Shown here in pieces: positions 59,509 to 64,000 of a stretch of DNA of 64,000 nt. The stretch comes from Polyangium mundeleinium (GTDB lineage Bacteria; Myxococcota_A; Polyangia; Polyangiales; Polyangiaceae): assembly GCF_028369105.1 (NCBI RefSeq), contig NZ_JAQNDO010000001.1:7162501-7226500 (forward strand). The letters run 5' to 3'. The stretch's first letter is position 1. Each line of letters opens with the position of its first letter. The position numbers and the translations under genes were made by a program. The notes beneath the pieces were generated by a model. It was not told the DNA's origin. It searched no databases and saw only the letters and a program-made list of their open reading frames with translations.

Positions 59509-61023
59509 ATGCAGACCTCCATGCGCACCCTCGGCTCGTTTGCCATTTCGATCCTCCTTTATGCCTTGCTCCCTGGCTGCGGCGACACGAACGCCGATCC
59601 TCCTTCCTCCACGGAGGGAAGCGGGGCGAATGGCGGCACGGGCGGCGGCGGCGGCTCCGCGGGCGAAGGGGGCGCGGGCGGCGCGGGCGGCGACGCCGGC
59701 ATGGGCAGCGTGTGGGGGACCTTTGAAAAACCCTTCGCGGTGGACTCGTTGTGGAACAGCCACCCCAAAAACCCCGTCCTCGGCGACTACCAGATCCCGC
59801 CGACGCCCAATCCGGCCTTTTATCCCGTCGTGGCCGGAGGCGCTTACTCGACGACCATCTTCCGCGCGTCGGAGAGCGACCCGCCGATGCAGGTGCTTGG
59901 CAAAGGCGGCGCCGCGGGCCCGAGCTGCCCCGACGTCGGCGGATCGTGCGCCGTCGTCATCCCGCACTGGCCTGCCTCGGTCGAGGGCGCGTCGGGCAGT
60001 GATGGTCATGCCGACATCGTCGACGAGAAGACGGGCATCATTCATTCGTTCTGGCAGCTCAAGAAAGACGCGGCCGGCGCCTGGACTGCAACGATGTATT
60101 CATGGTCCCCCCTCGCCGGCTCGGGCTGGGGCGACCCCGCGCATTTCTCCCAGGGGGCGCGCGCTTCCGGCGTGTGCACCGCCGCCGGCCTCATTCGCGT
60201 GAACGAAGCCGACGACGGGGAAGAGCTGTTCCACCACGCGCTGGCCTTGTCGCTGGATGGCACCGCGATGAAAGCCGGTTTCGTCTTTCCCGCCACCCTC
60301 GAGGACGGCGACAGCGCCTCGGCCTACAAGGGGCAGATCCCCATGGGCTCGCTCCTGATGCTGCCGCCGGACTACGACACGTCGAAGGTCACGTCGCCTG
60401 GCCTCTTGAAGGTCATCAAGACGCTCCAGGTCTACGGGGCCCGCCTCGTCGACCGAAACACCGATACGCCCTTCGCCATCTACGTGGAGAACGGCAGCCA
60501 ATTCACGGTCTCGACGAAGCCGCCCGGCGAGTGGGACAGCGTGGTGGCCAATCAGTTGTTCGACGTGGCCCACGCGCTGCGCAGGATGGAAAGCTCCGAC
60601 GGGTTCATCGACGGCGACGGCAAGGAATTCGTGCCGAACACGAACCTCAATCGCATGTCGATGCGCGGCCCCTGGAACGGCAGCGGCGGGGCCTTCGACT
60701 CCTGGCAGCAGGCGCTCGTGTTCGCGAGCACGGACACGGCCATCAAGCTGGAGCATACGAATGCCACCTGGGACTATCGGGTGAGCTGGGCTCCGTGGAC
60801 GGCCGGGGCGAGTTATCGGCTCACCGTGGTCGCGAGCGGCGGGGCGAAGCTCAACATGCAGTTCAAGGACGGCATGTACAAGACGATCCTCGAGACCGGC
60901 AGCCTGGGGGACGGCGAGAGCAAGAGCTTCCTCATGCCCGCGGACAATGGATATCCGATCCTCCTCGCGACGAGCGGCGTCGGTCCGGCGTCGACGGTGC
61001 GGGGGATTCTCGTCGCCGAGTGA
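59509..61023 (+). CDS. Secreted lipoprotein of unknown function
   Basis: A 504-residue lipoprotein: lipobox LLYALLPGCGDTN, a long Gly/Ala/Ser-rich linker, then an exported globular protein (WGTFEKPFAVDSLWNSHPKN, GDYQIPPTPNPAFYPVVAGG, VVIPHWPASVEGASGSDGHA, DIVDEKTGIIHSFWQLKKDA). The middle part has the HADIVDEKTGIIHSFW block seen in uncharacterised exported proteins that may be carbohydrate-active; a lectin-like end (GPWNGSGGAFDSWQQALVFA, YRVSWAPWTAGASYRLTVVA) follows. No glycosidase catalytic pair could be assigned. It is followed, 62 bases on, by another lipoprotein gene. Confidence 0.75.
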   Translation: MQTSMRTLGSFAISILLYALLPGCGDTNADPPSSTEGSGANGGTGGGGGSAGEGGAGGAGGDAGMGSVWGTFEKPFAVDSLWNSHPKNPVLGDYQIPPTPNPAFYPVVAGGAYSTTIFRASESDPPMQVLGKGGAAGPSCPDVGGSCAVVIPHWPASVEGASGSDGHADIVDEKTGIIHSFWQLKKDAAGAWTATMYSWSPLAGSGWGDPAHFSQGARASGVCTAAGLIRVNEADDGEELFHHALALSLDGTAMKAGFVFPATLEDGDSASAYKGQIPMGSLLMLPPDYDTSKVTSPGLLKVIKTLQVYGARLVDRNTDTPFAIYVENGSQFTVSTKPPGEWDSVVANQLFDVAHALRRMESSDGFIDGDGKEFVPNTNLNRMSMRGPWNGSGGAFDSWQQALVFASTDTAIKLEHTNATWDYRVSWAPWTAGASYRLTVVASGGAKLNMQFKDGMYKTILETGSLGDGESKSFLMPADNGYPILLATSGVGPASTVRGILVAE

Positions 61024-61085
61024 GACGCGGACCGCGTCGAGGGCTCGGCACGACGGCTGCAAGAGCGCGACGCACGGAGGTGAAC

Positions 61086-61766
61086 ATGACGGAGAGGAAG
61101 GGCCACTGGATGCGGGTTCTCGGGCTCGTGGCGGCGACCTGGGTGGTGGGGATGGCCGGCTGCGGCGGAAGCGAGGCCGGAGGAGGCGGGGGCGCGGCCG
61201 GCGGAGGCGGAGGTGCGGCCGGCGGAGACGGAGTTGACCCCGCGGAGACGCACAAGTGCGATCACGGCATGATCTCGACCGGTATCTCGACCAACCCGTA
61301 CGTCGTGGAGGCCGTGACGGGAGACAATGGCACGTTCGTCGACCATTGCGACGAGAACGGCAACCTCGTCCAATACAACTGCGAGTTCACGATTTGCGAC
61401 GGCGTAAACTGCGAGCCGATCTTCACGGGCGTGGTCGTCGAGGATGTGTTCGACTGCAAGGGCCCCTGCAAGGCAGGCGTCTGCGAGCGGGGCTGTCCGG
61501 AGGCGGACGTCGCACTCACGATCGCATCGGTCGATGCAACCGGAACGACGACGCTGAACGACGCGGCGAGCGGCACGGGGTACACCTGTACCTCCGTCAT
61601 CGACATGAATTCGAACGACGGGTGGGCGTGCACCGGCGCCGAGGCCGTTGGGGCCACGGGGAAGGTCGGGAACTCGTCCGGGTCCTGCAACAGGGGTGAG
61701 GGAGCGTTCCGCGTGGGGTTTCCCACGGGGGACTGCTTCTACCTCAACTGCGCGCACTCGAATTGA
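61086..61766 (+). CDS. Small Cys-rich lipoprotein
   Basis: A 226-residue lipoprotein. The lipobox is in ATWVVGMAGCGGSE, followed by a Gly-rich linker and a domain with about a dozen cysteines (HKCDHGMISTGISTNPYVVE, CEFTICDGVNCEPIF, CKGPCKAGVCERGCPEADVA, GYTCTSVIDMNSNDGWACTG, CFYLNCAHSN). The pattern suggests multiple disulfides. ATG 61086 has GGAGGTGA 4 bases upstream, an optimal site. It follows the larger lipoprotein gene on the same strand and may be cotranscribed with it. Confidence 0.82.
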   Translation: MTERKGHWMRVLGLVAATWVVGMAGCGGSEAGGGGGAAGGGGGAAGGDGVDPAETHKCDHGMISTGISTNPYVVEAVTGDNGTFVDHCDENGNLVQYNCEFTICDGVNCEPIFTGVVVEDVFDCKGPCKAGVCERGCPEADVALTIASVDATGTTTLNDAASGTGYTCTSVIDMNSNDGWACTGAEAVGATGKVGNSSGSCNRGEGAFRVGFPTGDCFYLNCAHSN

Positions 61767-61807
61767 GCGCAGGCGACCCACGCAAGCCGTGACGGGCGCG
61801 CAACAAC

Positions 61808-61849
61808 CGTCACGACGCCATGACAGCCCCCGTCACGTCGTCATGACGG
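61808..61849. promoter_or_regulatory. Two tandem GTCA-N8-TGAC inverted repeats
   Basis: CGTCA-N8-TGACA at 61808-61825 and CGTCA-N8-TGACG at 61831-61848, 23 bases apart centre to centre. They lie in the convergent gap between the lipoprotein gene ending at 61766 and the gene ending at 61965. The spacing and half-sites match the perfect repeat at 16885. A regulator site or paired terminator stems are both possible. Confidence 0.4.
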
Positions 61850-61964
61850 CCTGGCCGAGAGGCAGGGAGGCAACCCACGTTGCCAGGTGCACGCCGAGGG
61901 CCGGAGAAGGCGCCGGACCCGGCCTGCGCCTGCGCGTCGCCGCAAGGACGTGCTCCTCGCGACG

Positions 61965-62354
61965 TTATTCGCAGCCGCAGCCGCAGGCATTGGAGAAGAA
62001 CGACTGCGGCGGCTCGCAGCGATACTTGATGAGCATGCACTTTTCCCTGTCGCCGAGGTATCTGCGGTGCGGCTCTTTGGCAGGGTCGCACCCGCTGGCC
62101 GCAGGGACCTGCGTGCCTGCTGGATTCGTGGGCGCGGTCTGCGGATCCCCGACCGTCGCGGTGGGCTGCGGCGCAGGCGATGGCGGCGCGCTGACAGACG
62201 TCGTTGACGCCCCGAGCGCTTGGGGCGTGGCGGGCGCCTGGTCGCTTGCCGCTGGCGCCTGACCGCTGCAAGCGCCGGCCGTCGACACGGCGAAAAACGC
62301 GAAGACGGCGTACATGGGCGAACGTCGGCAAGGGGAGAGCGAGCTCTTCTTCAT
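61965..62354 (-). CDS. Small lipoprotein ending in a GCGCE motif
   Basis: A 129-residue lipoprotein. The lipobox is in AVSTAGACSGQAP, followed by a long Pro/Ala/Thr-rich linker (~residues 35-90). The conserved C-terminal knot is EKCMLIKYRCEPPQSFFSNA then CGCGCE. This short C-x-x-IKY-x-C ... FFSNACGCGCE ending recurs in exported myxobacterial proteins; function unknown. ATG 62354 fits a signal peptide. It is convergent with the Cys-rich gene and divergent from the gene at 62581. The gap 62355-62580 shows nothing recognised. Confidence 0.75.
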   Translation of the reverse strand: MKKSSLSPCRRSPMYAVFAFFAVSTAGACSGQAPAASDQAPATPQALGASTTSVSAPPSPAPQPTATVGDPQTAPTNPAGTQVPAASGCDPAKEPHRRYLGDREKCMLIKYRCEPPQSFFSNACGCGCE

Positions 62355-62580
62355 TCGAGACCTCAATACGATCCGCGCGCCTCAGGGCGCTCCGCAGGGG
62401 TTCAGCGTACAACATCCCGCCCCCCAGGGAGAGCCTCCCAGGGAACGGTCGCCGCGAACCAGTTTCGAGCACGTCGTGCACCTACCACCACGACCTCGAA
62501 CCTGGTTCGAAGGCGTGCTGCACGGGGAGAGGTCTCTGCGCGGGAACCGACGCGCTGTACGCGGTGTCGTCCGCCGCGCG

Positions 62581-63690
62581 ATGGTCCCCTTGCTGCGTTC
62601 TCTCTCCCTCTTGTGCTGCACAGCGGTCACATTTTCTGCCTGCGCGCGGCCCGTTGTCACACACACCGCACCGCCCGTGGTCGTGCTGCCGACCGTAACG
62701 CCCGAGCTCGACGTCACCGCCGAGCCCCCTGCCCCACAGCCCGCGCAGGCCACGCAGCCCGCACCTCCCCGCGGAACGTACTGGGTGCGGCGGCTCACCC
62801 GCGGGATCAACATCGCGTCGGGCGTGGGCCAAGAGCGCGCGTACTCGGGCGAGGTCGCGTGCGTGCCCGCGACGATCGATCGCAAGGCGAACGAGATCAC
62901 GTTCACGCTGGGTCCGTTTTCGTTTCCGTTGCACGAGATGGGCGAGCACTGGACGCTGGGGTCGCCCACGCTCACGCACGCGTCGCCCGCGTTCTCGTTT
63001 CGCGGGAACACATCCCAGGAGATCGATCGGCTCGATGAGAGCAGCGACGAGGTGGTGCTCACAACGGTGGGCGCGCTGTTCCGTGAACGCGAAGCGTGCG
63101 CGCACAGCACGCGCTTCCTGCTGCGCTGCGTGGGAGACGCGTGCGAGGAGCTTGCGCCCACCGAGCGGCCGTTTCTGCTCCCCGCGTGCGAGCAGGAGAT
63201 GGCCGAGGCGGAGCGCATGCGCGCGCGGGTGATCAACGTTCCGGACGCGGCGCTCGCGCGCACGCTCACGCGCGCAGACGCGCTGATCGCGCACGGCGGG
63301 ACGCTGTGGGAGTACGTGACCAACGAAGCGCAGTGCCGCACGCTCACGGCGACGCCGCGCAAGGGCAACGGCGTGAAGTTCTCGCAGCGTTACACCATGC
63401 GAGACGGGCGGCGCGTGGAGCGCGAGACCGAGTTCGAGTCGGTGATGCCGTCCGCGCGGCAAGCGGCGCGCTCTACCGACTTCGGCTCGGTGACGTTTCC
63501 CGACGGCAGCCGGAGCTCGGGCTGGAGCGGGAGGACGATTCCGTCTCCGCCCGTGACGCTCTCCTTCGGCGACCAGCTCATGGTCGCCGACCAGCGCGAG
63601 TTCTACCTCACCGCAGCGAGTTGCCGCGTGCGACAAGCCCAAGGCAACGCGCCCGCGCTCCCGGCACCGTTCACCCGCGACGCGCAGTAA
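62581..63690 (+). CDS. Secreted lipoprotein, 369 residues
   Basis: ATG 62581 is followed by a signal and lipobox (SLLCCTAVTFSACARPV), a Pro-rich linker and an unusual globular domain with an early beta region (YWVRRLTRGINIASGVGQER, AYSGEVACVPATIDRKANEI) and a later helical part rich in Arg and Cys (FREREACAHSTRFLLRCVGD). The frame upstream to 62314 is open but has no signal peptide, so the shorter start is preferred. Function unknown, envelope-anchored by prediction. Confidence 0.75.
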   Translation: MVPLLRSLSLLCCTAVTFSACARPVVTHTAPPVVVLPTVTPELDVTAEPPAPQPAQATQPAPPRGTYWVRRLTRGINIASGVGQERAYSGEVACVPATIDRKANEITFTLGPFSFPLHEMGEHWTLGSPTLTHASPAFSFRGNTSQEIDRLDESSDEVVLTTVGALFREREACAHSTRFLLRCVGDACEELAPTERPFLLPACEQEMAEAERMRARVINVPDAALARTLTRADALIAHGGTLWEYVTNEAQCRTLTATPRKGNGVKFSQRYTMRDGRRVERETEFESVMPSARQAARSTDFGSVTFPDGSRSSGWSGRTIPSPPVTLSFGDQLMVADQREFYLTAASCRVRQAQGNAPALPAPFTRDAQ

Positions 63691-63791
63691 GCGCGCGTGA
63701 AGGCCGCCCCCCTCCGCCATGGCGCCCGCCACACCTGGCAAGGCCCATGGCCCATCCGGCACTCGACGACATCAGATCCCGGTTGCCGCTG

Positions 63792-63821
63792 CCGCTTCCG
63801 CTTCCGCTTCCGCTTCCGCTT
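63792..63821. repeat. Hexanucleotide repeat (CCGCTT)5
   Basis: Five perfect CCGCTT units in the gap after the last lipoprotein gene. The surrounding 63691-63970 is AT-richer than the rest of the window from about 63830, and no gene was seen there. Simple slippage repeat; possible phase variation cannot be shown. Confidence 0.75.
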
Positions 63822-63970
63822 CCGATCCGGAATCTATTTGCTACCTACTACCTAGGCAGCAAACTTAATGATTCCGAACACTTGTGACACACTGAGAGCG
63901 ACTCGCTGCCCGGCCAAATAGGCTGATCGCGCGTTCAGTAGTGGCACAATCCGACCGAGAGGTCTCGACC

Positions 63971-64000
63971 ATGGAAGCCAGGACCGGCATCATCCCGAGC
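63971..64000 (+). CDS. Possible gene start at the right edge
   Basis: ATG 63971 opens a frame (MEARTGIIPS) with GAGAGGT about 9 bases upstream, but only ten codons are inside the window. Product unknown; it may equally be a chance ATG. Confidence 0.35.
   Translation, partial: MEARTGIIPS

Noticed and set aside
63792-63821. Phase-variable switch at the CCGCTT repeat
   Set aside because: No gene frame crosses it.

Overview
The window is high-GC DNA (codon third positions almost always G or C) from what looks like a myxobacterium, most likely a Polyangium/Sorangium-type member of the Myxococcota. The evidence is a Ser/Thr protein kinase with an N-terminal zinc ribbon, a MerR-TPR fusion, an ECF sigma/anti-sigma pair with a TPR anti-sigma factor, a MYXO-CTERM-like sorting tail, remnants of DADGDGY/DCNDC repeat proteins, and about twenty small secreted or lipobox proteins rich in Cys, Gly-Ser or Pro. 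This is inference from gene content; no rRNA or marker phylogeny is available here.

Layout. 0-13 kb: housekeeping and accessory chromosomal genes (kinase edge, SPFH-SHOCT protein, HEAT-like protein, a nikR-like gene coupled to an SDR gene, SPOR protein-argS pair, pabB, a sugar nucleotidyltransferase, lipoproteins, DUF72). 13-20 kb: an LptE-like lipoprotein coupled to a YprB-type exonuclease, a 21-bp tandem array, a TIGR00027-type methyltransferase, an AraC regulator and a J-domain protein. 19.6-22.8 kb: a tight operon pncB-pncA-NUDIX-coaE for NAD salvage and CoA. 22.9-31.6 kb: a broken cation/proton antiporter, a GH15 glucoamylase/trehalase, MarR, lipoproteins, four 63-bp tandem repeats, then a lipid-head-group pair (CDP-alcohol phosphotransferase and PAP2) converging on a PduO-type cobalamin adenosyltransferase. 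31.6-40 kb: TPR-like lipoprotein, rhodanese-ThiF/MoeB fusion, MerR-TPR, PEGA, FxLYD and histone-H1-tail proteins.

41-50 kb is the accessory part. It holds a run of genes with reading-frame breaks (pseudogenes or base-calling errors) around one intact, unusual gene at 44.6-46.5 kb. That gene encodes a caspase-like CHAT protease domain fused, through beta-rich and helical middle regions, to a C-terminal DUF427 domain. A degenerate 21-22 bp repeat array of about 20 units lies directly upstream. This is the best candidate in the window for an undescribed system. A PadR gene at 47.6 kb has a near-consensus promoter with an obvious direct-repeat operator. 50-64 kb holds exported proteins (MYXO-CTERM protein, PAN-Vps62 protein, lipoproteins) and the sigma/anti-sigma locus.

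A dispersed composite palindromic repeat occurs four times (13.4, 19.2, 40.0 and 59.1 kb). Three copies start within about 20-90 bases of a stop codon. Its hairpin arms are conserved and its three-base loops vary. No tRNA, rRNA, CRISPR array, transposase or phage gene was recognised.
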